Source of the DNA: Alysiella filiformis
GTDB taxonomy: Bacteria; Pseudomonadota; Gammaproteobacteria; Burkholderiales; Neisseriaceae
Assembly (NCBI RefSeq): GCF_014054525.1
Contig: NZ_CP059564.1
Location: 1,374,357 to 1,438,356, forward strand
Length of the DNA stretch: 64,000 nt
Reading direction: 5' to 3'
The translations under genes and the position numbers were made by a program. Below are positions 17,276-27,545 of this stretch, one piece after another; within the stretch, counting starts at the first letter, position 1, and each line of letters opens with the position of its first letter. The notes under the pieces are model-generated. The model was given only the letters and a program-made list of their open reading frames with translations, had not been told where the DNA came from and ran no database searches.

Positions 17276-18679
17276 ATGCAAAATTCAGCATACACCAATG
17301 AACAAGAAACACCGCACCTGAATTTACCGCCCCAAGCCATTGAAGCCGAACAATCGGTTTTGGGCGGCTTGATGTTGGAAAACCAATCGTGGGACAGAAT
17401 TGCCGATATCTTGAACGATGAAGATTTTTATCGCCACGAACACAAACTCATTTTTCGTGCCATTTCAAATTTAATCAACAATATGCGTCCTGCCGATGTG
17501 GTTACCGTGCAGGAAGAATTGGCGCGCAGCGATTTAACCGAAAGCGCAGGTGGGCTGAACTATTTAATCACATTGGTGCAAAATACCCCATCGGCAGCCA
17601 ATATTCGCCGCTATGCCGAAATCGTGCGCGAGCGTTCCATTGTGCGCCAGTTGGCAGAGGTTGGAACAGAAATTGCTAGAAATGCCTACAATCCACAAGG
17701 CAAAACCGCCGAACAATTGCTTGATGAAGCAGAAAATAAAGTCTTCCAAATCGCCGAAAGCACCAGCAAAGGCAAACAAGGCTTTTTGGAAATTGATGAA
17801 TTATTAAGAGAAAACATTGAGCGCATCGATATGCTCTATCGCCGCGACAATCCCGATGAAGTAACGGGTACGGCAACAGGTTTTCTGGATTTGGACAGAA
17901 TCACTTCGGGTTTGCAGGCAGGCGATTTGATTATTGTAGCGGGTCGCCCATCTATGGGTAAAACCGCATTTGCCATCAACATTGCCGAAAACATTGCCTT
18001 GGACAGCAAGTTGCCTGTGGCGGTTTTTTCCATGGAAATGGGTGGCGCACAATTGGCATTGCGCATGATGAGTTCCATTGGGCGCGTTGACCAAAACAAA
18101 TTGAAAACAGGCAGGCTGGACGAAGAAGATTGGGCAAGATTGAATGAAGCAGTGGTCAGTTTGAGCCAATCGCCCATTTTTATTGATGAAACAGCAGGCT
18201 TAACCGCTTTGGAAATTCGTGCCCGTTCACGCCGTTTGGCACGCCGATTTGGGGGCAAATTGGGTTTGATTGTGATTGACTATTTGCAACTCATGTCAGG
18301 CTCGGGGCGCAGCGACAACCGTTCCGCAGAATTGGGCGAAATTTCCCGTTCGCTCAAAGCCTTGGCAAAAGAATTGCAAGTACCCCTTATTGCCTTATCA
18401 CAATTATCGCGCACGGTGGAGCAGCGCAACGATAAACGCCCCATGATGTCCGATTTGCGTGAATCGGGTGCCATTGAACAAGATGCCGATGTGATTATGT
18501 TCATGTTCCGCGATGAATATTACACAAAAGAAGACTCTCAATTCAAAGGTTTGGCAGAATGCATTATTGGCAAGCACCGTAATGGACCTACGGGACGCAT
18601 TTTTTTGACTTTTTTGGGACAATATACGCGGTTTGAAACCGCAGCCAATGTTTCCGATAATATTTTACAAGACGATTGA
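17276..18679 (+). CDS. dnaB: Replicative DNA helicase DnaB
   Basis: At 467 residues this is a complete DnaB: an N-terminal domain binding primase (PPQAIEAEQSVLGGLML), a linker, and the RecA-like C-terminal domain with Walker A (GRPSMGKTAF, near residue 225), the H2/Walker B region (LIVIDYLQLM) and SRTVEQRNDKRPMMSDLRESGAIEQDAD. It unwinds DNA at the replication fork as a hexamer. The frame opens at a TTG at 17273, but the ATG at 17276 is preferred. As in Neisseria, it is followed directly by the minor pilin operon, although an uptake sequence and a small gap separate them. Confidence 0.95.
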   Translation: MQNSAYTNEQETPHLNLPPQAIEAEQSVLGGLMLENQSWDRIADILNDEDFYRHEHKLIFRAISNLINNMRPADVVTVQEELARSDLTESAGGLNYLITLVQNTPSAANIRRYAEIVRERSIVRQLAEVGTEIARNAYNPQGKTAEQLLDEAENKVFQIAESTSKGKQGFLEIDELLRENIERIDMLYRRDNPDEVTGTATGFLDLDRITSGLQAGDLIIVAGRPSMGKTAFAINIAENIALDSKLPVAVFSMEMGGAQLALRMMSSIGRVDQNKLKTGRLDEEDWARLNEAVVSLSQSPIFIDETAGLTALEIRARSRRLARRFGGKLGLIVIDYLQLMSGSGRSDNRSAELGEISRSLKALAKELQVPLIALSQLSRTVEQRNDKRPMMSDLRESGAIEQDADVIMFMFRDEYYTKEDSQFKGLAECIIGKHRNGPTGRIFLTFLGQYTRFETAANVSDNILQDD

Positions 18680-18734
18680 TGGGTTTTTCAGGCAGCCTGA
18701 ATACGCCCACCATCATTTCAAACACATGGGTAAT

Positions 18735-19412
18735 ATGATGAAAAAAAACAACTTGGGTTTTACCTTAACCGAATTACTGATAGTGGTTGCCATAATGGGG
18801 ATTATGGCGGCATTTGCCACCCCCAGCTTGACCAAATTCATTGCCAGTACGCGTATTACCAATCGTGCCGAGCAGTTGGCAAATTTATTGCGTTTTGCCA
18901 AAGGCGAAGCGGTACGCCTGAATGCGCCCGTGGTGGTGTGTGGCACCGATATTCGGATTGACGGTCGTCCATTAAATAATTGTGGTGGAGTAGACAGCAA
19001 CGGCTGGCGTGCCTTTGCCGATATTGACCGCAATGGCACTTACGATGCCAGCAAAGATTTGGATTTGCGTACCATCAGCTTAAATGGCACACGCGCCCAA
19101 GAGAAAAAAGTATCGCTTTCTGTTCAATTTTTTGATATTACAGGCAAATCAGCCAGTAAAGACAGCACAGAATTGGTATTCATGCCCAATGGCACATTTG
19201 GCAGTAAAAAGGCAGGCAGTCTCTCATCATTGACCATTGGCGACAGCTATGTTCGTTTAACCATGACCGATGTGGAAAACCCAAATGACCGCAATCCACA
19301 AAAACGCTTGGTTACGGTAACGCCCAATGGCGTGCCAACGGTTTGCTTGGGTAAAGATGAAAAAGTGCAACAAGATGGCAATAAAATCAATTTGGGTTGT
19401 GGCTTGAAATGA
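18735..19412 (+). CDS. pilH: Minor type IV pilin, FimT/GspH type (PilH)
   Basis: About 225 residues with a short prepilin leader ending KKNNLG before FTLTELLIVVAIMGIMAAFATPSL, the class III signal processed by PilD and inserted in the inner membrane. The mature part has the FimT/GspH pattern (NRAEQLANLLRFAKGEAVRLNAPVVVCG) and paired cysteines. It is the first of five minor-pilin genes after dnaB in the order known from Neisseria pilHIJK-X/L; these prime pilus assembly. The frame extends upstream to 18633 through dnaB sequence; the ATG pair at 18735/18738 gives a normal leader, with ATG 18726 as an alternative. Confidence 0.85.
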   Translation: MMKKNNLGFTLTELLIVVAIMGIMAAFATPSLTKFIASTRITNRAEQLANLLRFAKGEAVRLNAPVVVCGTDIRIDGRPLNNCGGVDSNGWRAFADIDRNGTYDASKDLDLRTISLNGTRAQEKKVSLSVQFFDITGKSASKDSTELVFMPNGTFGSKKAGSLSSLTIGDSYVRLTMTDVENPNDRNPQKRLVTVTPNGVPTVCLGKDEKVQQDGNKINLGCGLK

Positions 19413-19464
19413 TTTTTCAGGCAGCCTGAATGGGTAATTTTGATTTTAATTGAAAGCAGATTTT

Positions 19465-20121
19465 ATGAAAAAAATGTCTCCAAACCGCACCAAAATGCTG
19501 AAAAAGCAATCCGTTAAAGGTGCAACCTTGATTGAAGTGCTGGTGTCGGTATTTTTATTGACTTTTGGTATTTTGGGTTTGATGGCGGCGCAACTGCGTT
19601 CGGTATCGGCAGTGAGTGAATCCGAAAACCACGCCATTGCGGCACAAGCTGCTGAAAATTTGGCAGAAGCCATGCAAGTTAATCCTGATTTGGATTCAAC
19701 AGGGAAGCGTTCTTATAAAAACTACATACAAACAGGTTTTAAAAATGTGGCGAAAATCAACACTTGTGTAAACAGAACCAAGCCTACTGCCAGCTCAAAA
19801 GATGCGTGTGCTTTGGGCAGCGATTCCATCACAAAAGCCGACTTGGCAAAAGCACAATTGGGTGAATTTCAATATGTTTTGAGCCAAATGCCTAATACCG
19901 TACAGTTGAAATACACCATTTGTTTGGACGACACCACCACTTTGGCGCAAGAAGCAAAAAATCCCAGTTTCACTGATGCGAAATGTGACAATACTGGCGC
20001 AAATGTGAAGCCTGTGATTAAAGTCATTTGGTCTTCTTTAAATAATCAAAAGGAAACCGAAACAGGCGTGCCAGACACGGCAGGTAGTGAGCAATTGTAT
20101 TATCTGGTGGTTTCAGACTAA
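19465..20121 (+). CDS. pilI: Minor type IV pilin, PilV type (PilI)
   Basis: A 218-residue pseudopilin with leader ending KKQSVKG before ATLIEVLVSVFLLTFGILGLMAAQL, the typical PilV-like hydrophobic helix. Residue +1 is Ala rather than Phe or Met, and Glu5 is kept. The long globular domain has several cysteines. The open frame starts with TTG at 19450, but the ATG at 19465 gives a normal leader. Second gene of the pilHIJKX operon, expected in the tip or priming complex with the other minor pilins. Confidence 0.85.
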   Translation: MKKMSPNRTKMLKKQSVKGATLIEVLVSVFLLTFGILGLMAAQLRSVSAVSESENHAIAAQAAENLAEAMQVNPDLDSTGKRSYKNYIQTGFKNVAKINTCVNRTKPTASSKDACALGSDSITKADLAKAQLGEFQYVLSQMPNTVQLKYTICLDDTTTLAQEAKNPSFTDAKCDNTGANVKPVIKVIWSSLNNQKETETGVPDTAGSEQLYYLVVSD

Positions 20122-20148
20122 TCGTGGCGCATTGGAAAGAGAGTAAAA

Positions 20149-21303
20149 ATGAAACACAATAAAAACAGACGCATGGCACATCACATTCCCCAACATATCA
20201 AAGGTTTTACCTTGATTGAATTTTTGGTTGCCAGTATGTTGGCAATGATTGTGATTGTGGCAGCCAGCAGCACATACATGATTACGCGCAAATTAAACCA
20301 CAGCGCACAAGAACGCATTTCTGTACAACAAGACATTCGCAATGCCTCGGTACAAATGGCGCGTGATGCGCGTATGGCAGGGGCATTTGGGTGTTTCAAT
20401 ACGGGCGACAATAAAGTATTGGACAAAGGCGCATTTAAACTGGAAGCCAAAGATGCCAGTGCCAAAGGATTGGTTTTGATTGATTCCAGTATTCCCGATG
20501 GATTGGGTGTGCGCCGCATTAAAGCCAAAGATTTAAAGGGGTTATCAGGTTTGGATACAGCCAGCAGCAGTGATGGTTTGCTTTTCATTTATGGGCAAAG
20601 TGCCACAGCTGCCGAAGCCACTTTGCTGAATTTGGCGGTTTATAATACAGACAGTACCGCCAAAGCGAATATCACGCAACTGACTCGGGTAAACATTACA
20701 GATGAATCAGATGCCTTAAAACGCACTTTGAACAGTAAGGGAGATGTGGTTTTAAGCACATGCAGTACAGCAGTGAATGTAGCAGATGTAGGTGCATACA
20801 GTGCCTCTAATGTAAGCATTACATCAACTGCCATTCGTGCCAATGAAAAACAAATTGGCGAATTGAGCTTGAGCAAATTGTACGCATCTTTATATGTTCT
20901 GGGTGATTTGAATCATTCAGGCTTAAAATGGGACGATGAAAAAGCCCTATTGCGCTATGATTTGGGTGCAGATGGCAAATGGCAAAATCCACAATTATTG
21001 GCAACAGGAATTGCGGGCACAGACGGCATGACTTTGGCTTTTGGTTATGTGGATAAAACCAATGCCTGTAAAGAACTTGAAACTTCACCTACCAACAGTG
21101 AACATTTCTCTTTTGTAGATAGTCCAGATAAAAGCACGATAGGCAATCAATTACCAGCCTTGGTGCAAATTCGCTTGAAGTATTATACCAATAAGCGCAT
21201 GAAAGCCAGCGATACCGTACTTGCCAATGCACAAACGCGTGATTACATCATCAATACCACCGTTCGTTCAGGCAATACTTGTGCAAACCGATTGATTCTT
21301 TAA
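20149..21303 (+). CDS. pilJ: Minor type IV pilin, PilW type (PilJ)
   Basis: At 384 residues this is the largest minor pilin in the operon, as PilW/PilJ is elsewhere. The leader ends HIKG before FTLIEFLVASMLAMIVIVAASSTYM. The following helix (ERISVQQDIRNASVQMARDARMAGAFGCF) is the recognisable PilW segment, and the large C-terminal domain holds several cysteines (TNACKEL, NTCANRLIL). Spaced 27 bases from pilI, with AAAGAGAGTAAAA before the ATG. Predicted inner-membrane pseudopilin of the pilus priming complex. Confidence 0.85.
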   Translation: MKHNKNRRMAHHIPQHIKGFTLIEFLVASMLAMIVIVAASSTYMITRKLNHSAQERISVQQDIRNASVQMARDARMAGAFGCFNTGDNKVLDKGAFKLEAKDASAKGLVLIDSSIPDGLGVRRIKAKDLKGLSGLDTASSSDGLLFIYGQSATAAEATLLNLAVYNTDSTAKANITQLTRVNITDESDALKRTLNSKGDVVLSTCSTAVNVADVGAYSASNVSITSTAIRANEKQIGELSLSKLYASLYVLGDLNHSGLKWDDEKALLRYDLGADGKWQNPQLLATGIAGTDGMTLAFGYVDKTNACKELETSPTNSEHFSFVDSPDKSTIGNQLPALVQIRLKYYTNKRMKASDTVLANAQTRDYIINTTVRSGNTCANRLIL

Positions 21304-21317
21304 GAAAAGGCAAAGTA

Positions 21318-21917
21318 ATGATGAACAATAAATACAATCAACAAGGTTTTTCTTTATTCATGGTCATGATTATGATGATTGTGATTGCATTTTTGGTGGT
21401 GATTACCAGCCAAACCACATCAACTGAATCACGACTGAGTGCCAACGAAGCCGACCGCAAATATGCTTTAACAGAAGCAGAAGTGGGTTTGCGTGATGGT
21501 GAAACATATTTGAATAAAGTTTATAATGATATTTCAAAGGGAGCAAGCAGCACAAGTTATGTGGGTGCCAATTTGGTATTTACGCAAGATTGTCAAAAAG
21601 GATTGTGTGCGCCTGTTGAAAAAATTGTGTGGAGTAATGACAACGATAAAAAGCATTTCAATATTTCAGATGCAGATAATGGCAAATCCTCAAAGCCCGC
21701 TTGGGAGCGCGATAACATTTTTGACCCCACTAAAAATTTTAGCATTGCATCGGAAAACAATAAAGCACGTTATATCATTGAATATATGGGACAACGTGAA
21801 GACCCGTCCAGTTCTGCCATTCATGATTACTTCCGCGTTACTTCGCGTGCCAATGGCGAAAACAAGAATACGGTTGTAACCTTGCAAAGCTATGTTGAAA
21901 TGACACGCAGCCCCTAA
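21318..21917 (+). CDS. pilK: Minor type IV pilin, PilX/GspK type (PilK)
   Basis: About 199 residues with leader ending NQQG before [24 protein letters not shown]. Position +5 is Met, not Glu. The absence of Glu5 is characteristic of the PilX/GspK subclass that caps the pilus tip complex. The next segment ([24 protein letters not shown]) is the PilX/PilK signature. The frame extends back into pilJ to 21279, but the tandem ATG at 21318/21321 fits. It starts 15 bases after pilJ ends. Confidence 0.85.
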   Translation: MMNNKYNQQGFSLFMVMIMMIVIAFLVVITSQTTSTESRLSANEADRKYALTEAEVGLRDGETYLNKVYNDISKGASSTSYVGANLVFTQDCQKGLCAPVEKIVWSNDNDKKHFNISDADNGKSSKPAWERDNIFDPTKNFSIASENNKARYIIEYMGQREDPSSSAIHDYFRVTSRANGENKNTVVTLQSYVEMTRSP

Positions 21918-21936
21918 TTGGAAAGTGATTCATACC

Positions 21937-22410
21937 ATGTTAAAAAACAAACAAACGGGTTTCACATTGGTTGAAATGATGATTGTGATTGCCATTATTG
22001 GTGTATTGGCGGCACTTGCTTTGCCTGCTTATCAGCAATATTTGGAACGCGGACGTTTGGCAGATGCCAAGCAAATCATGACCACGGTGAAACAAGAATA
22101 TGAAGCCAATCGTTTAAGCCAGCCTAGGGATTATGATACGCTTGATAAAAGCCGAAATAAAATCAATGATTTGATTCGGGTTAAAGTGGCAAATTCCAGC
22201 GTCAATAATCATTACAATATTCATGCTCATTTGGAAGGCATGGGCACTAATGCTTATGTGGTGATGCTGACGCAACCGCTTGATGCAACCAAACGCGGTT
22301 TGTATATGGATTACCGTGGCACGGTGTTCAAATGCGCCAAAGGTGCGATTACAGGCAGAAATTTTGGCGAAAAAGGTGCAAAACCAGCCAGTTGCACCGA
22401 ACGATTCTGA
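21937..22410 (+). CDS. Minor type IV pilin, PilE-like (PilX/PilL)
   Basis: A 157-residue pilin with leader MLKNKQTG before [38 protein letters not shown], the closest of the five to a major pilin. Two cysteines near the end ([14 protein letters not shown]) form the D-region disulfide. In position and size it corresponds to PilX of N. meningitidis (aggregation) or PilL of N. gonorrhoeae; sequence alone does not decide which function applies. A GTG at 21925 also opens the frame, but ATG 21937 leaves a normal leader. Last gene before a terminator. Confidence 0.8.
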   Translation: MLKNKQTGFTLVEMMIVIAIIGVLAALALPAYQQYLERGRLADAKQIMTTVKQEYEANRLSQPRDYDTLDKSRNKINDLIRVKVANSSVNNHYNIHAHLEGMGTNAYVVMLTQPLDATKRGLYMDYRGTVFKCAKGAITGRNFGEKGAKPASCTERF

Positions 22411-22420
22411 TTTGAAAACC

Positions 22421-22455
22421 GCTTTCAGGCAGCTTTTTTCAGGCTGCCTGAAAGC
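22421..22455 (+). terminator. Terminator of the minor pilin operon
   Basis: GCTTTCAGGCAGC (22421-22433) and GCTGCCTGAAAGC (22443-22455) are a perfect 13-base inverted pair made of an uptake sequence and its complement, with the loop TTTTTTCAG. ATTTGTATTTTTG follows. It separates the pilin operon from argS. Confidence 0.7.
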
Positions 22456-22476
22456 ATTTGTATTTTTGAAAGATAA

Positions 22477-24183
<1,707 letters not shown>

Positions 24184-24195
24184 ATGGACATGGGG

Positions 24196-24234
24196 TTTTC
24201 AGGCAGCCTTGTTGAATGGTGGCTGCCTGAAAAA
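24196..24234. repeat. Inverted uptake-sequence pair after argS
   Basis: TTTTCAGGCAGCC and GGCTGCCTGAAAA pair perfectly around TTGTTGAATGGT. No U-tract follows on the plus strand (eight A residues instead), so termination would be more efficient in the minus direction. It probably still acts as a hairpin at the 3' end of argS. Confidence 0.6.
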
Positions 24235-24341
24235 AAAGATTGTATTAGAATAATGAACTTTGTATAATCAATTTTGTTCTTGAGCTTGTTATTTTCAAGC
24301 ATATTGAAATACGATGATTGTTTACAATAAAGGTCTTTACC

Positions 24342-25292
24342 ATGAAAAAAACCGTACATGAAAACCGTTTTGTCAATTTTGAAACGTTGATTGAAGAAGC
24401 AGGCAGCGTTGCCAAATTGGCGCGCCGTTGTGGTTACGACAAAGCCGCGTATTTGTATCAAGTGCGCGCCAAATTGGAACGCCCCAATGGTCAAATCTTG
24501 GTGGTGGGCAACCGCATGGCTGCCAAATTGGAGCAGGGCATGAACCGTCCTGCTGGCTGGATGGACTACGACCACACCGACCCTGAAAGCGTTGCCGAAT
24601 TTGAAAAAATGCTCGCCAAACAGCCCAAAGTGCCTGCCAAAAAAGCCGCAAGCAAAGCCCCAGCCAAACAAGATGGCACGATTGCAGACGGCATTCAAAC
24701 CGTTACTTTGGCATTCACGGGCGCATCGGGCATGCCTTATGGTATGCGTTTGTTGGAAGAATTGTTGGCGGCTGGCAAAACCGTGTGGTTGCTTTATTCA
24801 CAAGCCGCGCAAATTGTGGCGCAACAGGAAATGGGTTTCCAGTTGCCCAGCAGCACCCAAGAAGCGCAAAAAATCTTGTGCGAAAAATTTGCGGTGCAGC
24901 CTGAACGTTTGCAAGTGTTTGCCCAAGAAAACTGGTTTGCGCCCATGGCTTCGGGTACAAATACGGCTGATGCCATGATTATTTGCCCAGCCAGCATGGG
25001 AACGATTGCGGCGGTGGCACATGGTTTGTCCGACAATTTGACCGAACGCGCTGCCGATGTGGCGATTAAAGAACGCCGCCCTGTGATTATTGTGCCACGC
25101 GAAACGCCATTTTCCACCATTCATTTGGAAAACATGTTGAAATTGGCGCAGGCAGGTTGCACCATTTTGCCACCGAGCGCAGGTTTTTACACCCACCCTC
25201 AAACCATTGATGATATGGTGAATTTTGTGGTGGCGCGTGTATTGGACCAGTTGCACATTGCACACAATTTGTTGCCCAAATGGGGTGAATAA
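24342..25292 (+). CDS. ubiX: HTH-like domain fused to UbiX-type flavin prenyltransferase
   Basis: Residues about 115-316 form a UbiX domain, which makes prenylated FMN for the ubiquinone-pathway decarboxylase UbiD: TLAFTGASGMPYGMRLLEEL (phosphate loop), SGTNTADAMIICPASMGTIAAVAHGLSDNL, RRPVIIVPRETPFSTIHLENM (the Arg-Glu pair) and PPSAGFYTHPQTIDDMVNFVVARVLD with the conserved Tyr. Residues 1-85 are extra: a helical stretch (FETLIEEAGSVAKLARRCGYDKAAYLYQV, then GNRMAAKLEQGMNRPAGWMD) resembling the DNA-binding region of phage-type repressors. A Lys/Ala-rich linker (about 88-108) joins them. Usual UbiX is about 190 residues. ATG 24342 has AAAGG eight bases upstream. No ubiD is nearby. Confidence 0.8.
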   Translation: MKKTVHENRFVNFETLIEEAGSVAKLARRCGYDKAAYLYQVRAKLERPNGQILVVGNRMAAKLEQGMNRPAGWMDYDHTDPESVAEFEKMLAKQPKVPAKKAASKAPAKQDGTIADGIQTVTLAFTGASGMPYGMRLLEELLAAGKTVWLLYSQAAQIVAQQEMGFQLPSSTQEAQKILCEKFAVQPERLQVFAQENWFAPMASGTNTADAMIICPASMGTIAAVAHGLSDNLTERAADVAIKERRPVIIVPRETPFSTIHLENMLKLAQAGCTILPPSAGFYTHPQTIDDMVNFVVARVLDQLHIAHNLLPKWGE

Positions 25293-25363
25293 TGGAAGGT
25301 TTGTACGAGTTGGTTGCCCTGTTGGTGCGTTTTGCCAATTGGTTGATGAACTTGTTCAAATGA
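25292..25363 (+). CDS. 23-residue hydrophobic small ORF overlapping the ubiX stop
   Basis: The ubiX stop and this start share TAATG, the arrangement used for translational coupling. The 23 codons begin MEGLYELVALLVRF and end NWLMNLFK, an amphipathic or membrane-inserting helix with one acid-rich and one basic end. A strong terminator begins six bases after its stop, so it is the last reading frame of the ubiX transcript. I know of no matching family. It may be a real small membrane protein or a chance frame; its position argues for the former. Confidence 0.5.
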   Translation: MEGLYELVALLVRFANWLMNLFK

Positions 25364-25368
25364 ATTGA

Positions 25369-25397
25369 GGGGGCAGATGAAACATCTGTCCCTTTTT
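25369..25397 (+). terminator. Terminator of the ubiX unit
   Basis: GGGGCAGATG and CATCTGTCCC form a ten-pair stem (one G-T wobble) with an AAA loop, followed by TTTTTC. It lies directly after the 23-codon frame and before the mrp promoter region. Confidence 0.85.
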
Positions 25398-25489
25398 CAT
25401 ATCCCGATTTTGTTTGCTGTAAAAACTTGCTTTTTCATTGGCGAAACGCGTATCCTAATGTTTTTTTATTGCGATACCCAATCAATAAT

Positions 25490-26551
25490 ATGGAAAACTT
25501 ATCTCAAATCATCAACAATATTGTGCTGCCACAAAGCCAGCGTACCATAGGCAGCGAAAAAGCCCTGATTGCCGCAAATGAAACCTTTTCAGGCAGCCTG
25601 AACGTGGTTTTGCAATTCGGTTTTCCCGCACAACATTTGGCACAGCATTTGTGTGAACAAATTTCATCGGCAACGGGCAAATCGGTGGAATTGGACATTC
25701 ATCAAAACATTGTGGCACACAAAGTTCAGGCAGGCGTACGCACGATTCAGGGCGTGAAAAACATCATTGCGGTGGCATCGGGCAAGGGCGGCGTGGGCAA
25801 ATCCACCACCACCGCGAATTTGGCAACCGCCTTGCACAAAATGGGTGCGCGCGTGGGCGTGTTGGACGCGGATTTGTATGGTCCCAGCCAACCGACCATG
25901 TTGGGCGTTGCTGCCCATCAGCCGCAGCAGCAAAATGGGCATTTTATCCCCGTGAAAAACGCAGATGGCATACAGGTCATGTCCATCGGCTTTTTGATAG
26001 ACCCCGACCAAGCAGTCGTGTGGCGAGGACCTATGGTTTCACAAGCCTTGCAGCAGCTTTTGTTTCAAAGTGAGTGGGACGATGTGGATTATCTGTTCAT
26101 TGATTTGCCCCCTGGTACGGGCGATATTCAACTGACTTTATCGCAAAAAATCCCTGTAACGGGCGCGGTTATCGTTACCACGCCACAAGACATTGCCCTG
26201 ATTGACGCGCGTAAAGCCATTGATATGTTTCATAAAGTGAATATTGATATTGTGGGCGTGTTGGAAAATATGTCGGTGCACGTTTGCTCAAATTGTGGAC
26301 ACCACGAGGCGATTTTTGGCGCAGATGGCGGTAAGGCACTTGCCGAGAAACTTCATGTGCCATTGTTGGGGCAATTACCTTTGAGCCTGCCTGTGCGCGT
26401 GGCGATGGACGAGGGCAAAGTGGGCGATTTACACACGCAAAATCAAGCCATTGCTGAAATTTACCAACAAGCCGCCTTTGCGGTGGCGTTGGCGATTGCG
26501 GATAAGGGACGCGATTTCAGCAGCCGTTTCCCCAAAATTGTGGTGGAATGA
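25490..26551 (+). CDS. apbC: Mrp/ApbC-type P-loop iron-sulfur carrier
   Basis: This 353-residue protein binds and transfers Fe-S clusters to apoproteins in the cytoplasm. An N-terminal domain of the MIP18 type (about residues 1-85, here with an inserted uptake sequence encoding FSGSLN) precedes the deviant Walker A SGKGGVGKSTTTANLA (about 105) and DADLYGPSQPTMLG. IDLPPGTGDIQLT, ENMSVHVCSNCGHHEAIFG with the cluster-binding CxxC, and PLSLPVRVAMDEG follow. The frame continues upstream to 25427, but ATG 25490 starts the conserved N-terminus. Confidence 0.9.
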   Translation: MENLSQIINNIVLPQSQRTIGSEKALIAANETFSGSLNVVLQFGFPAQHLAQHLCEQISSATGKSVELDIHQNIVAHKVQAGVRTIQGVKNIIAVASGKGGVGKSTTTANLATALHKMGARVGVLDADLYGPSQPTMLGVAAHQPQQQNGHFIPVKNADGIQVMSIGFLIDPDQAVVWRGPMVSQALQQLLFQSEWDDVDYLFIDLPPGTGDIQLTLSQKIPVTGAVIVTTPQDIALIDARKAIDMFHKVNIDIVGVLENMSVHVCSNCGHHEAIFGADGGKALAEKLHVPLLGQLPLSLPVRVAMDEGKVGDLHTQNQAIAEIYQQAAFAVALAIADKGRDFSSRFPKIVVE

Positions 26552-26567
26552 TTTTCAGGCAGCCTGA

Positions 26568-26726
26568 CAGTACACGACAATTTTTGATTTGCCATGAACC
26601 TACTCCCTCCCCCTAGGAAAGGGGGAGGGCTGGGGTGGGGGTTAGAAATCCAGAGTACCACCCCCACCCTAACCCTCCCCCGCCAGACGGGGGAGGGGAC
26701 AGATTGCAGGCAACCAAACTGTACTG
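26568..26726. repeat. Repeat family A copy
   Basis: CAGTACACGACA (26568-26579) opens the element and a decayed ACTGTACTG closes it. The interior holds TCCCCCTAGGAAAGGGGGAG and CCCCGCCAGACGGGGGAGGG hairpins. The left junction TTTTCAGGCAGCCTGA is identical to that at 10040, and the right side runs into TAAGGCAGCCCGAAAC, so uptake-like sequences bracket the repeat. It separates apbC from pgeF. Confidence 0.75.
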
Positions 26727-26764
26727 TAAGGCAGCCCGAAACCCCATTTTCAAGGAAAATAACC

Positions 26765-27544
26765 ATGCAAAACAATTCATTGAAACACGCGATTGATTTA
26801 CCCAATCCCATTTCAGGCAGCTTTTTTCATGCCAACTGGGCTGCCCCAAGCCATGTGAAAACGCTCATCACCACCCGCAATGGCGGCGTGAGTCAAGGCG
26901 TTTATGCCAGCCTGAACGTGGGCGCACACGTTGGCGACAATCCCGACCACGTTGCCCACAATCGCGCCCTTGTTCAAGCACAAGTACCTGTTCCCATTGC
27001 TTATTTAAATCAAATTCACAGCAGCGATGTGGTTCAGGCAGCCCACAGCGTGAACAGCCCACTCAACGCAGACGCTTCATGGGACAACACAGGCACAGTC
27101 GCGTGTGCCAGCATGACTGCCGATTGTTTGCCCGTGCTGTTTTGCGACCGCGCAGGCACGGTGGTTGCTGCCGCACACGCAGGTTGGCGTGGCTTGGCAA
27201 ATGGCGTGTTGCAAAACACCATTGCCGCCATGGGCGTGGCACCGATTGAAATCATCGCCTACCTTGCCCCAGCCATTGGCGCGGAAGCCTTTGAAGTGGG
27301 ACAAGATGTGTGGGACGCATTTTGCCAAAATCACACCGAAGCCCAAAGCGCGTTTCACAGCATAGGTGGCGGTAAGTATTTGGCAGACATCTATTTATTG
27401 GCAAAATTGATTTTAAAACGCGAAGGCGTAACGTCCGTTTTTGGTGGCGAACATTGCACCGTGTTGGAACGCGACAGCTTTTTCTCCTACCGCCGCGATG
27501 GGCAAACAGGGCGCATGGTCAGCTTGATTTGGTTGGAAAAATGA
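26765..27544 (+). CDS. pgeF: Laccase-domain peptidoglycan editing factor (YfiH/PgeF)
   Basis: About 259 residues with the YfiH/PgeF pattern: TTRNGGVSQGVYASLNVGAHVGD, LNQIHSSDVVQA with the first metal His, TADCLPVLFCD with the ligand Cys, and AAHAGWRGLANGVL with the second His. PgeF in E. coli removes wrongly incorporated residues in muropeptide synthesis; older annotation as polyphenol oxidase refers to the same fold. The reading frame runs upstream through the family A repeat, so the ATG at 26765 (AAGGAAAATAACC before it) is chosen. The next gene begins one base after its stop. Confidence 0.85.
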   Translation: MQNNSLKHAIDLPNPISGSFFHANWAAPSHVKTLITTRNGGVSQGVYASLNVGAHVGDNPDHVAHNRALVQAQVPVPIAYLNQIHSSDVVQAAHSVNSPLNADASWDNTGTVACASMTADCLPVLFCDRAGTVVAAAHAGWRGLANGVLQNTIAAMGVAPIEIIAYLAPAIGAEAFEVGQDVWDAFCQNHTEAQSAFHSIGGGKYLADIYLLAKLILKREGVTSVFGGEHCTVLERDSFFSYRRDGQTGRMVSLIWLEK

Positions 27545-27545
27545 T

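Noticed and set aside
25365-25550. Frame covering the terminator and the apbC upstream region
   Set aside because: It crosses a strong terminator and is out of frame with apbC.
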